64,000 nucleotides of DNA from Flavobacterium sp. HJJ (GCF_015351475.1 NZ_JADKPR010000008.1:1-64000); one strand, 5' to 3'. Shown: positions 17,670 through 27,881, numbered from the stretch's first letter. Program-made: numbers and translations. The notes: a model not told the origin generated them from the sequence alone.

Positions 17670-18719
17670 TTAGATAATCAGCATGGCATCTCCATAAGAA
17701 TAGAATTTATATCCTTCTTTGATTGCTTCTTCATATGCTCTTTTCATTAAATCGTGTCCGCAGAAAGCAGAAACCATCATTAACAAAGTAGATTTTGGAG
17801 TATGGAAATTCGTAATCATACAAGTTGGAATAGCAAAATCGTGAGGAGGGAAAACGAATTTGTTTGTCCATCCATCATAAGGATTCAGCGTGTTTTGTGA
17901 CGAAACTGAACTTTCTACAGCACGCATAGAAGTAGTTCCTACCGTACAGATTCTTTTCTTTGCTGCCTTTGCCGTGTTTACAACATCACAGGCTTCCTGA
18001 GTAATTTTCAGCTCTTCGGAGTCCATTTTGTGTTTTGACAAATCTTCAACCTCAACTGGATTGAAAGTCCCTAAACCAACGTGAAGCGTCACTTCTGCAA
18101 ATTTAACTCCTTTAATTTCTAATCTTTTCAATAAATGTTTAGAGAAGTGCAGACCAGCAGTTGGTGCTGCTACAGCCCCTTCTTCTTTAGCATAAATCGT
18201 CTGGTAACGCTCAGCGTCTTCTGGAGTCACTTCACGGTTAATGTATTTTGGGATAGGAGTTTCTCCTAGTTCAGTCAATTTATTTCTGAATTCTTCATAA
18301 GATCCATCATAAAGAAAACGCAATGTTCTTCCGCGTGAAGTTGTATTGTCAATTACCTCAGCCACCAATGAATCATCGTCGCCAAAGTATAATTTATTCC
18401 CGATTCTGATTTTTCTAGCCGGATCAACTAATACATCCCAAAGTCTTTGTTCTGCGTTTAGCTCTCTTAACAAAAACACTTCAATTCTTGCACCAGTTTT
18501 TTCTTTATTCCCATATAAACGGGCTGGAAAAACTTTAGTATTATTCAAAATTAAAACATCACCATCATCAAAATAATCGATAACATCTTTGAACATTTTA
18601 TGTGTTATCGTCTGATTCTTACGGTCTACAATCATCAAACGAGATTCGTCTCTGTTTTCGGCTGGATATTCTGCAAGAAGTTCTTTTGGTAAATTGAAGT
18701 TAAAGTGGGATAATTTCAT
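17670..18719 (-). CDS. queA: S-adenosylmethionine:tRNA ribosyltransferase-isomerase QueA
   Basis: QueA transfers and isomerises the ribosyl part of SAM onto preQ1-modified tRNA to give epoxyqueuosine. The 349-residue protein has the full family layout: [24 protein letters not shown] at the start (split by the Pro-Ala turn), [11 protein letters not shown], and the C-terminal half [30 protein letters not shown] and [18 protein letters not shown]. The start is ATG at 18719, with a TATATTTG box and a TTG upstream. It has its own terminator. queE, in the same pathway, lies 13 kb away. Assignment is firm. Confidence 0.95.
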   Translation of the reverse strand: MKLSHFNFNLPKELLAEYPAENRDESRLMIVDRKNQTITHKMFKDVIDYFDDGDVLILNNTKVFPARLYGNKEKTGARIEVFLLRELNAEQRLWDVLVDPARKIRIGNKLYFGDDDSLVAEVIDNTTSRGRTLRFLYDGSYEEFRNKLTELGETPIPKYINREVTPEDAERYQTIYAKEEGAVAAPTAGLHFSKHLLKRLEIKGVKFAEVTLHVGLGTFNPVEVEDLSKHKMDSEELKITQEACDVVNTAKAAKKRICTVGTTSMRAVESSVSSQNTLNPYDGWTNKFVFPPHDFAIPTCMITNFHTPKSTLLMMVSAFCGHDLMKRAYEEAIKEGYKFYSYGDAMLII

Positions 18720-18791
18720 TTGCTGTTTTTTAAAAAGTTTAAAAATTCAAGTCACAGACTGTTCAGCCTGAACTTAAAAATCTTTCGGGTG

Positions 18792-18823
18792 CAAATATAC
18801 GATTGTGAAACAGGCGTTGTCAA
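18792..18823 (-). promoter_or_regulatory. Candidate queA promoter
   Basis: On the minus strand a TTG (18821-18823) is followed after 21 nt by TATATTTG (18792-18799), 72 nt before the queA ATG. The spacing is slightly longer than the usual 17-19 nt. It suggests that queA is transcribed separately from aroA. Confidence 0.5.
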
Positions 18824-18845
18824 GTGTTTAGGTGTTTATTTTTAC

Positions 18846-18874
18846 CTCACTCCAGCCCTCTCCAAAGGAAAGGG
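18846..18874. repeat. REP-like palindromic remnant
   Basis: CCCTCTCC-AAA-GGAAAGGG (18856-18874) is a palindrome with one mismatch, preceded by a CTCACTCCAG segment. The shape matches short extragenic palindromes common in Bacteroidota, and a related hairpin lies at 208-222. It sits in the gap between aroA and queA. Confidence 0.4.
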
Positions 18875-18894
18875 AGTTGAAACTCAACAATCGT

Positions 18895-20130
18895 CTAGGT
18901 AAATGACCATTTTTGAACAACAAAAAAGCCCAGTCTTTTTAAATCATCCCAAAAATCAGGATATGATTTTGACACCACATCGGCATTATTGATAATAATC
19001 GGCACTTTTAATGCTAATGGTGCAAATGCCATTGCCATTCTGTGGTCGTTGTAAGTATCAATTCTTATTTCTTCATTAATCTTATCTGTTGCCACTAATG
19101 TTAAACTATCATTGGTTACGGAAATGTTTGCTCCCAATTTTGTTAATTCAATTCGGAGTGCTTCCAGCCTGTCAGTTTCTTTAATTTTTAAAGTATGCAA
19201 ACCGGTTAAGTGACAGCCAATTCCCAGTCCTAAACAGGTAACTACAATAGTCTGTGCAATATCCGGCGTATTATTTAAGTCGAAAGTAATGTCTTTATAA
19301 TCGAAACCTTCTTGTTTTGTCAAAATAATTTTATTGCCTTCAAATTGGGAAGAAACCCCCATTTGTTTATAGATTTCAACCAAAGCAGAATCTCCCTGCA
19401 AGCTTGTTTCTTTATAACTTGTCAGCGAAACGGAAGCCGTTTTTGCCAATGCAGCTAAACTAAAAAAGTAAGAAGCTGAACTCCAGTCGGATTCCACTGT
19501 CATTACTTTTGTCTCTACTTCTTTCTTAGGTTTTACTGTTATTACATTTCCAACGAAACTAGTTTCAATATTTAAATCATTTAGCAGAGCCAAAGTCATT
19601 TTAATATATGGAACAGAAGTTATTTCGCCCACTAAAGTCAGTTCGATTCCGTTCTCTAATTTTGGCGCTACTAAAAGCAATGCCGATATATACTGACTGC
19701 TTACATTCGCAGGAATGCTGACTTTGTTTGCAGTTATTTTTTGTCCTTTGATTCGAATAGGCGGATAACCTTCTTCTTTTTCATAAGTAATTTTTGCACC
19801 TAACTGTACTAAAGCTTCTACCAGAACTTTAATCGGGCGTTCAGTCATTCTTTGAGATCCTGTCAAAACCACTTCACGGCCTTCGTTTACTGCAAAATAA
19901 GCTGTCAAGAAACGCATTGCTGTTCCTGCATGATGGATATCTACAATTTCATCATCGCCTTTCAATGCTTTTTGCATCACTTCACTATCATCAGAATTTG
20001 ATGTGTTGGCCAAAGTAATATTGGAAAACAAAGCCTGCAACAGCAAAAGTCTATTGGTTTCGCTTTTGGAACCTGTTATTGCAATTTGATCTTGTAAATC
20101 GAGATGGGAAGTTTGAACTAGTAAATTCAT
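18895..20130 (-). CDS. aroA: 3-phosphoshikimate 1-carboxyvinyltransferase (EPSP synthase)
   Basis: AroA joins PEP to shikimate-3-phosphate in chorismate synthesis. The 411-residue protein has the substrate-binding GSKSETNRLLLLQAL segment near the N-terminus, HAGTAMRFLTAYF near residue 68, a variant of the LxGdxxLxxRP motif as LTGSQRMTERP, DWSSASYFF and the C-terminal NDHRMAMAFAPLAL. It is slightly shorter than the E. coli enzyme, as in other Bacteroidota. It follows the MazG-like gene by 81 nt on the same strand. Confidence 0.94.
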   Translation of the reverse strand: MNLLVQTSHLDLQDQIAITGSKSETNRLLLLQALFSNITLANTSNSDDSEVMQKALKGDDEIVDIHHAGTAMRFLTAYFAVNEGREVVLTGSQRMTERPIKVLVEALVQLGAKITYEKEEGYPPIRIKGQKITANKVSIPANVSSQYISALLLVAPKLENGIELTLVGEITSVPYIKMTLALLNDLNIETSFVGNVITVKPKKEVETKVMTVESDWSSASYFFSLAALAKTASVSLTSYKETSLQGDSALVEIYKQMGVSSQFEGNKIILTKQEGFDYKDITFDLNNTPDIAQTIVVTCLGLGIGCHLTGLHTLKIKETDRLEALRIELTKLGANISVTNDSLTLVATDKINEEIRIDTYNDHRMAMAFAPLALKVPIIINNADVVSKSYPDFWDDLKRLGFFVVQKWSFT

Positions 20131-20211
20131 TTTTGAATACGTTGTAATTGGTCTTTTGGCAAATTTATTTTAAAAAAAGTAACAACCAAAGTTTTGCCGT
20201 AACTTATAACA

Positions 20212-20538
20212 TTATTTTAGTTTATCGTTGTTTTTGTGGCGGTCCTTGTCTCTAACTGATTTCAGATCCATTTTCTTATCAAAAGCGGCCTGTAAATCGA
20301 TTCCTGTCTGATTCGCCAAACACAATACTACAAAAACTACATCAGCCAATTCTTCCCCAAGATCCTTATTTTTATCACTCTCTTTTTCGGATTGTTCTCC
20401 GTAACGGCGTGCTATGATTCGGGCCACTTCACCTACTTCTTCGGTAAGCTGCGCCATATTAGTCAGTTCATTGAAATAGCGGACTCCGTGTTCTTTAATC
20501 CAGGTATCTACGTCTAATTGTGCATTTTTTAAATCCAT
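20212..20538 (-). CDS. MazG-like nucleotide pyrophosphohydrolase
   Basis: The 108-residue, single-domain all-alpha NTP pyrophosphohydrolase has two metal-binding acidic motifs, LTEEVGEVARIIARRYGE (about 27-44) and DLGEELADVVFVVLCLA (about 60-76), matching the ExxE...ExxD pattern. Family members hydrolyse (d)NTPs to the monophosphate, often cleaning non-canonical nucleotides. The longest frame starts at 20565, but the ATG at 20538 gives the usual N-terminus (MDLKNAQLDVDTWI). A TATATTTG box lies at 20555-20562, just upstream. The length fits the short single-domain branch. Confidence 0.87.
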   Translation of the reverse strand: MDLKNAQLDVDTWIKEHGVRYFNELTNMAQLTEEVGEVARIIARRYGEQSEKESDKNKDLGEELADVVFVVLCLANQTGIDLQAAFDKKMDLKSVRDKDRHKNNDKLK

Positions 20539-20554
20539 TTGTAAATTTTTATGA

Positions 20555-20562
20555 CAAATATA
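20555..20562 (-). promoter_or_regulatory. -7 box upstream of the MazG-like gene
   Basis: On the minus strand this reads TATATTTG, 16 nt before the ATG at 20538. No good -33 element is visible, so an internal promoter within the DUF3857-mazG-aroA run is only suggested. Confidence 0.4.
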
Positions 20563-20580
20563 CAAACGGGCGAAGTTTTG

Positions 20581-22572
20581 CTATATTCTTTTAAGAACTA
20601 TTTTTTCAGTTTCTTTCGTTATCATCTTTTGATAAAAATCTTTGATAGATTCATAAAAATCAGCTGAAACGATAGCCATATTAACTTCTTTGGTCATTAA
20701 AATCTGTATCCTATTCTGTTCATAGACGATATTCATCGAAAAAGACAATTCCTTTCCTTCTGTAGAAATCTTGATAGATTTAGGAATTGATTCTACGGTA
20801 TAACCTTCTGGAATTTCATAACTGACATTATATTTTTCTAATTTGGGATAGCCGAAATAGATTGGCATTTCCCTTTTTTCCTGAACAAAAGGATTATGTG
20901 ATTCTGTAAAAAACAAAACGGGGTTAAAATATATTTTATCGCCAATAATATCACATTGATTGTTTCCAGAAAAAGCGAATGTTTCTATAATAGGATCCTC
21001 AAAACGAGTCTTTTTATTATCAATAACATACCCTTGGATTTTAATTCCATTTAAATTGTTTTCTACTTTTTCGAGATAATTATCAGTATCCATTTCTGCA
21101 TATTTATCTCTAAATTTATAGGCTTCATAATCTGTCAGCTGTGATCGGCACTTCCCCTCTATCCCGCCAGACTTATCTAATTTTACCATCAGGGTATGAT
21201 TCTTAATCGAATTCTTTACAGGTACTAATTCTACTTCCTCAGAAATTCCTTCTTGCTTAAGAAGCCTTCCTTTCCAGTTTAGAACATTCAATGGCAAAAT
21301 ATTCTGTGTGGTATATTTATGGGTCGCATCTAATAAAATCTGCTTTCCATCAATATTCACGGAGGCAATAACATAATTAAAAACAGTTCTATTTGGAAAA
21401 ACAGGCAATCCATGTTCTTTGGTACTTACTAGTACAGGATTTGCATCTAGTCCTACTAATTTCAACATTGAGATAAGTATAAAATTTATTTCGGCTACAT
21501 TTCCCGTTCTATTATTATACGCCTGTTTTACGCCTTTATCTATATAATATCCATAATCATTGTTCCAATGCATACGGTCTTGAACGAATTTAAAAACTAT
21601 TGCAAGTTTTTCTTCCTTAGAATCAATTCCTTTTAAAATCAATCTAGCATCTTCCAGAAGATAAGAGCTATCTTCTAACTCTTTTCCAAATCCTTTATCT
21701 GCATATATAGTTTTGGCTACACCATCCCAATCTTTGGAATAATTCTTTTCTTTTTCATCAGGAAAATTTGTTTTTTCAAGCTCATGATGCAATGACGATT
21801 GGTAATTGTGAATATTATCAACAAAATCCTCTTCTTTTAATGCTGGAATATTTTCTGCACTGTATTTATTTTTAATCTGATCAAAACTCAAATTAACCGA
21901 TTGATGATATTGATTATCATAATTAAGACTTCCGTTTGTAACTTTTGAATCTAATTTAAGATTTACATAACCAACCTGAATAGGTTTGTAAGTAAAAAAA
22001 TAAGGGATATTAGTAGTGTATTCAGCTTTATTTACTGGGATTTTATCTTGAAAATAAAAAACCGGAAATTTAACTATGTTCTCCGTTTTCAAAACATATT
22101 TAAATTCTATCACTGAGCCTTCTTTTATATTTGGCAATGTTATTGTAGCTTCATTCCAATATTCGTTTACATTTTTCTTAAAACTGCCTTCATTGTTGAG
22201 TTTAGTTTTAGCGATTGCACCATTTTCTAAATTATAGGTTACAGCACTTGAAAAAGCGACAATATCGTCATTGTAATTTTCGTATCCCACATAATATGGC
22301 ACAGTAAAATTGGCCCAATTATAACCTTCTTTCTTATAAATTTTAATCCGCATGGAAACTTCAGTGACTGCTGTAAATCCTCTATCTCTGTTGTATTCAA
22401 AACTAGTTTTACCGTTCTTAAATAATATTGCAGCTGCCGCACTTGAGTCGTTAGGATGCTGTTTTTCTTTTAATTCTGCAATTGATACTTTCCCTAATTC
22501 AAAATTTTGAGCATTTATTTTTACAAATGAAAACAATATCAACAATCCAAGAAAAGTTTTAATTTTTTTCAT
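20581..22572 (-). CDS. DUF3857 protein with degenerate transglutaminase-like domain (paralogue 3)
   Basis: The 663-residue secreted protein has a signal peptide (cleaved near residue 21, INAQ), an N-terminal DUF3857 beta domain, a transglutaminase-like core around 320-420 and a C-terminal DUF2569-like beta region. Where the active members have G-D-C, this protein has TGNVAE with Val at 359, and the His position of NHMILAV is replaced by FNYVIASV; the Asp of LLDATHKY remains. It is therefore likely non-catalytic. It is closely similar in order and motifs to the next upstream gene (22576-24594), with a gap of 3 nt, and is probably the product of a tandem duplication. Function unknown. Confidence 0.85.
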   Translation of the reverse strand: MKKIKTFLGLLILFSFVKINAQNFELGKVSIAELKEKQHPNDSSAAAAILFKNGKTSFEYNRDRGFTAVTEVSMRIKIYKKEGYNWANFTVPYYVGYENYNDDIVAFSSAVTYNLENGAIAKTKLNNEGSFKKNVNEYWNEATITLPNIKEGSVIEFKYVLKTENIVKFPVFYFQDKIPVNKAEYTTNIPYFFTYKPIQVGYVNLKLDSKVTNGSLNYDNQYHQSVNLSFDQIKNKYSAENIPALKEEDFVDNIHNYQSSLHHELEKTNFPDEKEKNYSKDWDGVAKTIYADKGFGKELEDSSYLLEDARLILKGIDSKEEKLAIVFKFVQDRMHWNNDYGYYIDKGVKQAYNNRTGNVAEINFILISMLKLVGLDANPVLVSTKEHGLPVFPNRTVFNYVIASVNIDGKQILLDATHKYTTQNILPLNVLNWKGRLLKQEGISEEVELVPVKNSIKNHTLMVKLDKSGGIEGKCRSQLTDYEAYKFRDKYAEMDTDNYLEKVENNLNGIKIQGYVIDNKKTRFEDPIIETFAFSGNNQCDIIGDKIYFNPVLFFTESHNPFVQEKREMPIYFGYPKLEKYNVSYEIPEGYTVESIPKSIKISTEGKELSFSMNIVYEQNRIQILMTKEVNMAIVSADFYESIKDFYQKMITKETEKIVLKRI

Positions 22573-22575
22573 TAT

Positions 22576-24594
22576 TTACACTTTTTTCAAAACAATTTTT
22601 TCGGTTTGTTTGGCAATCATTCCCTGATAATAGTCTTTTATCATAGAATAATATTCTGACGATATGATTGGAGTATTTATCTGATGGGAAATAATCAGCT
22701 GTATTTTATTTTCAGCAGCATTTATTCTAAATTTAAACCCGCCTATATTCTCTTCCATATTTAACTGAGTAGACTTTGGCAGCGTTTCTACGACATATCC
22801 GTCAGGAATATTAATATTGATATTGTAATTTTCTATAAAAGGAAAACCGTAATCAATAGGATATTCTCTAGTTTCTTGTTTAAAAGGATTGTGCTCTTTG
22901 GTAAAAAATAACAATGGATTAATATATATTTTTTCTCCTATAACTTCACATAGGTTGGTACCTGTAAAAGAACACGTTTCTATAATTGGTAATTTCACAT
23001 CCTTCTCATTGGTTCTGGAATAATCTGCAATTTCAATTTTTTGATTTTCATTTTCTAATTTTTCCAGATATTCTTCCTCTTTTACATTCTCAATTTTCGC
23101 CCTGAAACTCATTGCATTCTGATCAGTTCTCTGTCTTCTTAATTTTCCAGTAATTTTTCCGTTACTCTCGATAGAATACATCATTAATACATTGTCAGTT
23201 GAAGCCATTTTAGGCATCAGATCAACATCTTCTGATGAACCATCTTTTCTTATCAATCTACCAAACCAATTTAAATCTCTAAAAGGCAATACATTTGGAT
23301 TAGAATATTTGTTTGTTGCATCTACCAGTATCAAGCCTTCAGAAGTCTCTACTGCAGCAATCACGTAATTGTAAGCAGTTCTATTAGGAAAAATTGAAAT
23401 TCCATTAGATCGGGTGCTTACCAAAACAGGATTTGCCTTTAAGCCAGCTGTACGCAGCATAGCGGTAAGCATTAAATTAATATCGCCTACATTTCCAGTT
23501 TTATCTTTATATGCTTTTTTAACTCCATTATCACAGGAATAGCCATAATCTCCATTCCATTTCACTGCAGCTTTTACATAATTTAAAACCGCTAAAACAA
23601 TTTCATTCTGTGAAGTCAATCCTGCGACAACCGCTTTTAAATCGTCTTCAAAATAACCTGTTTTATTCAGCTCTGGACCAAAATCATCATACTCATAAAT
23701 TGTTTTGGCTACAGAATTCCAGTCTGTCGAATATAATTTAGCTGGCTGGTTTGGATATTGAATAAGCGATAACTCCTGCACTAGACTAGTAGTGTAATTA
23801 TCAATATTATTTACAAGTTCCTCCTCTTTCATTGCTGGCAGATCTATAGCAGTGTAGGTTGTTTTCTTTTCTTTATAATCTATTTTATCCTGGTTAAAAG
23901 TAGTGGTTGTAGGGCCAACTCCCATTGATCTCTCCTTGCTGTTAATAGTAAATGACTGCATGGAATTTTCGACAACTACTTTTGGTGCTATATATCCTTT
24001 CATTTTGCTGTTATAAACATAATATTCTGGTGCAGAAGACACATATTCAGCATAATTGACAGGAATATCCGTCTGGAAATCAAAATCTCTCAGCATTCCA
24101 ATATTATTAGTACGAATGGTGTATTTAAACTCTAACACTGAGCCTTCTTTTACATTCGGCAGAGTTATTTTTTTTCTGCTCCAATATTTATTAATTTTTT
24201 CCTGAAATTCTCCTTCAGATTTCAATTTTGTTTTTTCAATTTTACCGCCTACTAAATTATAAGTTGCTGCATCCGAGAAAGAAACTTTCTCTGTAATATT
24301 AGTACTTCCTAAAATATACCGTACCGATTGATTTGCCCAATCATAACCATCCTTTTTATAAATTTTAATACGCATAGCTACCTCCGAAACCACTAAAAAT
24401 CCCTCACTTTGCGAAAATTCAAAATGACTCTGTCCTTTTTTAAACAATATAGCTGCAACAGCAGCTGAATCTTTGGGATGCACTTTTTGTTCTAATTCGG
24501 CAATGGAGACTTTACCTAATTTAAATTCTTGGGCAGCTGCATTGGAACAAAATAATACTATAAAAAACAGCAGGGTTAAGTTTTTAATTTTCAT
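22576..24594 (-). CDS. DUF3857 protein with degenerate transglutaminase-like domain (paralogue 2)
   Basis: This 672-residue secreted paralogue shares layout and many segments with 20581-22572: FKLGKVSIAELEQKVHPKD near the N-terminus, the DUF3857 region, and a transglutaminase-like core. The nucleophile position is Val369 (TGNVGD) and the His position carries Tyr (YNYVIAAV), while the Asp is kept in VDATNKY. The missing Cys and His suggest a pseudoenzyme or binding protein. It is tightly coupled: 7 nt from the upstream paralogue stop and 3 nt to the downstream start. The role is unknown, but the three-gene run is a conserved Bacteroidota arrangement by general knowledge. Confidence 0.85.
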   Translation of the reverse strand: MKIKNLTLLFFIVLFCSNAAAQEFKLGKVSIAELEQKVHPKDSAAVAAILFKKGQSHFEFSQSEGFLVVSEVAMRIKIYKKDGYDWANQSVRYILGSTNITEKVSFSDAATYNLVGGKIEKTKLKSEGEFQEKINKYWSRKKITLPNVKEGSVLEFKYTIRTNNIGMLRDFDFQTDIPVNYAEYVSSAPEYYVYNSKMKGYIAPKVVVENSMQSFTINSKERSMGVGPTTTTFNQDKIDYKEKKTTYTAIDLPAMKEEELVNNIDNYTTSLVQELSLIQYPNQPAKLYSTDWNSVAKTIYEYDDFGPELNKTGYFEDDLKAVVAGLTSQNEIVLAVLNYVKAAVKWNGDYGYSCDNGVKKAYKDKTGNVGDINLMLTAMLRTAGLKANPVLVSTRSNGISIFPNRTAYNYVIAAVETSEGLILVDATNKYSNPNVLPFRDLNWFGRLIRKDGSSEDVDLMPKMASTDNVLMMYSIESNGKITGKLRRQRTDQNAMSFRAKIENVKEEEYLEKLENENQKIEIADYSRTNEKDVKLPIIETCSFTGTNLCEVIGEKIYINPLLFFTKEHNPFKQETREYPIDYGFPFIENYNININIPDGYVVETLPKSTQLNMEENIGGFKFRINAAENKIQLIISHQINTPIISSEYYSMIKDYYQGMIAKQTEKIVLKKV

Positions 24595-24601
24595 TTGGTT
24601 A

Positions 24602-26518
24602 TTAGCTTTTGGTTAAAATTATTTTGGCATTATCGTTTCTTGAAATCTGTTCCATAAAAAGACGAAATTCATCGTATTCTTTATTGGTGTATAATCCTTT
24701 TTTCAAAAAAAACTTTCGCTTATAAACGATATTATTACTGCTGTTTTTTATGATCTCTATTTTGTATTCCCCAAATTTTCCATTAATTTCAACATTAGCT
24801 GGAAGAAATTCGATTGAAAAATTAGCCGGTAAAGCAATTTCAATTTCATCAATATCTACAGATCCTCTTTGAATCTCTAATGGATTCTTCCTGTTTCTGA
24901 TTCTTTTTACACTTTGGGTTAATGGGTTAAAAGCATTTAGAGCAAACATCATTTTATTAGCAGATATGTTCCCATAATTAGCCGCTGATATTTCTGCATT
25001 TTCGGTAAAACTTATTTTATCACTATCATTTTTAAATGTGATTTTTTTAATTTTTAAGTTATTAATAGTGCTCCAGTAATCTTTATAAAAAGCTTCCATT
25101 TCAGTTGGTGAAAGCTTATCATTATGGAATTTTTGATTATACTGAGAACCCTCTGAAACAATTCCAATTTTACCAGAGAAATCACCATTTTCGGCAATAG
25201 AATAGCCCCCTTTACTAATCTGGACATTTCCTGTATCTTCATAAATTTTGGTATGAACAATTTCACCGCCTTCAGGTTTTACAACCAAAACATTTCTATC
25301 ATCTGTAAACGTTCCCTGATACCCGAAAGGATCTACCTGACTGGTACATTCCAGAAAAATATACGAATCTTTATTTGGCACAGCCAAAATCATGTGATTT
25401 CCCTGCATGGAAACAAAATCAGCTTCAATATCACGTTTTCTTGGATTACCGTATAAAATAGTATTATAAGAAGGGACATCAACTGCTTTTAGAAGCGCTT
25501 TTGTATAATTGCTCAGAGCTTTGCAGTCTCCATACCCCAATCTGTCTACATCACTGGCCAGCATTGGTTTCCACCCGCCAATACCGATACTTATGTTAAC
25601 ATATCGTGATTTTTCCTGAACATATTTATAAATAATCTGGGCTTTCTTAATAGGATCGGTTTCTGTACCAACCAAAGCTTTTATTTTTGCTTTAGTTTCT
25701 TCTGGCAGATCAGTAGTTCCAGTCAGAATTTTTTCATTGTACCATTTTCCAAATTCAATCCAGTTTTTAGCATTTCCATCAACTCCTTCCAAATGAAACA
25801 GCTCTAATCCCATCATTAGTCTTGGAAAAAGATAACTCACAGACGGACTGGATGTTTCTTCCTTTTGTGCCATTATTTTTGCAGCCTCAAAAGAAATACC
25901 AGTAGTACTTTCCTGTGTTTTCTTTACATTAAAATTGGAGAAATTAAACTCTTTATATTTAAATCCAAGGTTTGAAGGATAACTTAAATTAAGAATACTT
26001 TTTTCTATACTTACAGCATAATCGCCCAACGGCTGCCATTGTGGAATAAAAGCAGTGTTTGTAGTCTGTATTTCACTTTCAAAAACAACTGTAATCGGAA
26101 ATTGAGTTGGAGTATAATCCAGATACATGAATCGATTCTCTGAAAAAAGAGTACTCCCGCTTACAGCACTTACATCTCTAAAATCAGATTTCTTTACCTT
26201 TTTGATTTCCTTACCAAAGGGATCATAAATCGTTGCCAGAATATTTTTGACAGAGCTGGACTTGTCATAATGCTCATAAGCTTCGACAGCTTCAAACCCA
26301 TGTTCATTCAGCACAGTTACAACTCTTTTGGTTTTAATATTCATGCTGCGCTGAGATGTAATTACAATATCCGTTTGATTCAAACGGACAATAGCATTAG
26401 CATTTTCTTTGAGACTGTCTGAAATAGTCAGAACACTATAATCAGCTTTCTGAGAAAAAATAGGGCTGGCAGTAAACAGCAAAACAACCGTCATTGCTGA
26501 GAAAAATCTGTAAATCAT
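24602..26518 (-). CDS. DUF3857/transglutaminase-domain protein (paralogue 1, Cys intact)
   Basis: The 638-residue secreted protein has a signal peptide (about 1-22), a DUF3857 domain (about 50-210) and a transglutaminase-like core whose active-site Cys332 lies in GYGDCKALS, with His in GNHMILAV and an acidic residue in LECTSQVDP. Unlike its two downstream paralogues it keeps the Cys and His, so it could cleave or cross-link. It is the first gene of the run and is preceded by TATATTTC, one base from the -7 consensus. The function of the family is not established. Confidence 0.85.
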   Translation of the reverse strand: MIYRFFSAMTVVLLFTASPIFSQKADYSVLTISDSLKENANAIVRLNQTDIVITSQRSMNIKTKRVVTVLNEHGFEAVEAYEHYDKSSSVKNILATIYDPFGKEIKKVKKSDFRDVSAVSGSTLFSENRFMYLDYTPTQFPITVVFESEIQTTNTAFIPQWQPLGDYAVSIEKSILNLSYPSNLGFKYKEFNFSNFNVKKTQESTTGISFEAAKIMAQKEETSSPSVSYLFPRLMMGLELFHLEGVDGNAKNWIEFGKWYNEKILTGTTDLPEETKAKIKALVGTETDPIKKAQIIYKYVQEKSRYVNISIGIGGWKPMLASDVDRLGYGDCKALSNYTKALLKAVDVPSYNTILYGNPRKRDIEADFVSMQGNHMILAVPNKDSYIFLECTSQVDPFGYQGTFTDDRNVLVVKPEGGEIVHTKIYEDTGNVQISKGGYSIAENGDFSGKIGIVSEGSQYNQKFHNDKLSPTEMEAFYKDYWSTINNLKIKKITFKNDSDKISFTENAEISAANYGNISANKMMFALNAFNPLTQSVKRIRNRKNPLEIQRGSVDIDEIEIALPANFSIEFLPANVEINGKFGEYKIEIIKNSSNNIVYKRKFFLKKGLYTNKEYDEFRLFMEQISRNDNAKIILTKS

Positions 26519-26610
26519 AAAAAAAATTTGGTTGTGAAATATAAGAAAATTTCGTTTAAAAGAAACTTAATTTACTTATTTATTTTACAGACTTCACAGA
26601 ATTTGAAAAC

Positions 26611-26642
26611 AAAAAAAGCTGCCCTTTATATGGACAGCTTTG
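26611..26642 (-). terminator. Rho-independent terminator of the uxu operon
   Basis: AAGCTGcCC (26616-26624) pairs with GGaCAGCTT (26632-26640) and is followed by a U-run on the minus strand. It lies about 55 nt below the uxuA stop. Confidence 0.75.
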
Positions 26643-26696
26643 CAATAATTTCTATTACAGGAAATTAATTTTATGGATAGAAAGAGTTCCCGCTTT

Positions 26697-27860
26697 TTAT
26701 AACGAACGGACAATACCTTCTTCTAATCCTCTTAATTCTGCTAAACCTCTAAGTCTTCCTATAGCCGAATATCCAGGATTGTTTTGTTTTCCTAAATCAT
26801 CTAACATTTGGTGCCCGTGATCGGGACGGAAAGGAATTGAAGTTTTATATTTTTTCTGAATTAATAACAATTCTTTCATTACAGCATACATGTCAGTATT
26901 TCCGTCTAAATGATCGGCTTCAAAAAAGTTACCTTCTTCATCACTGCGAACATTTCTTAAATGAATAAAATGAATTTTATCATCTAATTTTTTAACCATT
27001 TCTGGTAAATCATTTTCTTTCGAAGCTCCTAAAGAACCTGTGCAAAAACAAATTCCGTTTGATTTATATGGCGCATTCGACAAGATATAATCATAATCTT
27101 CCATTGAATTTACAATCCTTGGCAGACCTAAAATATCAAATGGCGGATCGTCCGGATGAATAGCTAACTGTACCCCCGCTTCATCAGCAACCGGGCAGAT
27201 CTCATTTAGAAAATAACTCAGATTGCTTCTTAAAGCATCTCTGTCAATGTTATCATAAGCCTTCAAGGCATTGCGCATCCACTCAACAGTTATCTTTTTT
27301 TCTCCAGGTATTCCAAACATCACTGTGCCTGCTATTTCCTGTAATCTTTGCTCTGTAATTGTGGAAAAACGCTCTTTGGCTTTCTCTACTATATTATCAG
27401 GAAAACTCTTTTCGGCATTTTCTCTTTTTAAAATATAAATATCGAAAATTGCCAAATCCACCCAATTAAAATACAAAGCTTCCGAACCATCCGGCATCAC
27501 ATAATCCAATTGTGTTCTTGTCCAGTCGTTTACCGGCATAAAATTATAAGTGATTACCTTGATACCGCAGGCTGCAACATTGCGGATACTTTCTTTGTAT
27601 TTATCAATGTATTCCTGATAATTTCCTGTTCTGGTTTTAATAGATTCATGAACTGTGATACTTTCTACCACATCCCATACTAAACCAGATGCTTCAATTT
27701 CGGCTTTTCTTTTATTGATTTCTTCAATTGTCCAAACTTCACCGTGAGGAACGTGATGCAGCGCTGATACAATTCCTGTTGCGCCAGTCTGCTTAATATA
27801 GGATAAACTTACGGGATCATTTGGTCCAAACCATCTCCACGTTTGTTTCATTTTATACAT
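26697..27860 (-). CDS. uxuA: Mannonate dehydratase UxuA
   Basis: UxuA converts D-mannonate to 2-keto-3-deoxygluconate and water. The protein (387 residues from the first ATG, or 384 from ATG 27851, which matches the typical MKQTWRWFGPNDPVS start) has the family's TGIVSALHHVPHGEVW segment, a metal-binding region (LAIHPDDPPFDILGLPRIV) and FCTGSLGASKENDLP. The C-terminal half carries HFIHLRNVR and RPDHGHQM. It is the last gene of a two-gene unit behind an SDR oxidoreductase, 21 nt apart. The pair fits a fructuronate-to-KDG route; KDG kinase and aldolase are not in the window. Confidence 0.94.
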   Translation of the reverse strand: MYKMKQTWRWFGPNDPVSLSYIKQTGATGIVSALHHVPHGEVWTIEEINKRKAEIEASGLVWDVVESITVHESIKTRTGNYQEYIDKYKESIRNVAACGIKVITYNFMPVNDWTRTQLDYVMPDGSEALYFNWVDLAIFDIYILKRENAEKSFPDNIVEKAKERFSTITEQRLQEIAGTVMFGIPGEKKITVEWMRNALKAYDNIDRDALRSNLSYFLNEICPVADEAGVQLAIHPDDPPFDILGLPRIVNSMEDYDYILSNAPYKSNGICFCTGSLGASKENDLPEMVKKLDDKIHFIHLRNVRSDEEGNFFEADHLDGNTDMYAVMKELLLIQKKYKTSIPFRPDHGHQMLDDLGKQNNPGYSAIGRLRGLAELRGLEEGIVRSL

Positions 27861-27881
27861 AATTGTTCTTTTTAAAAAATA

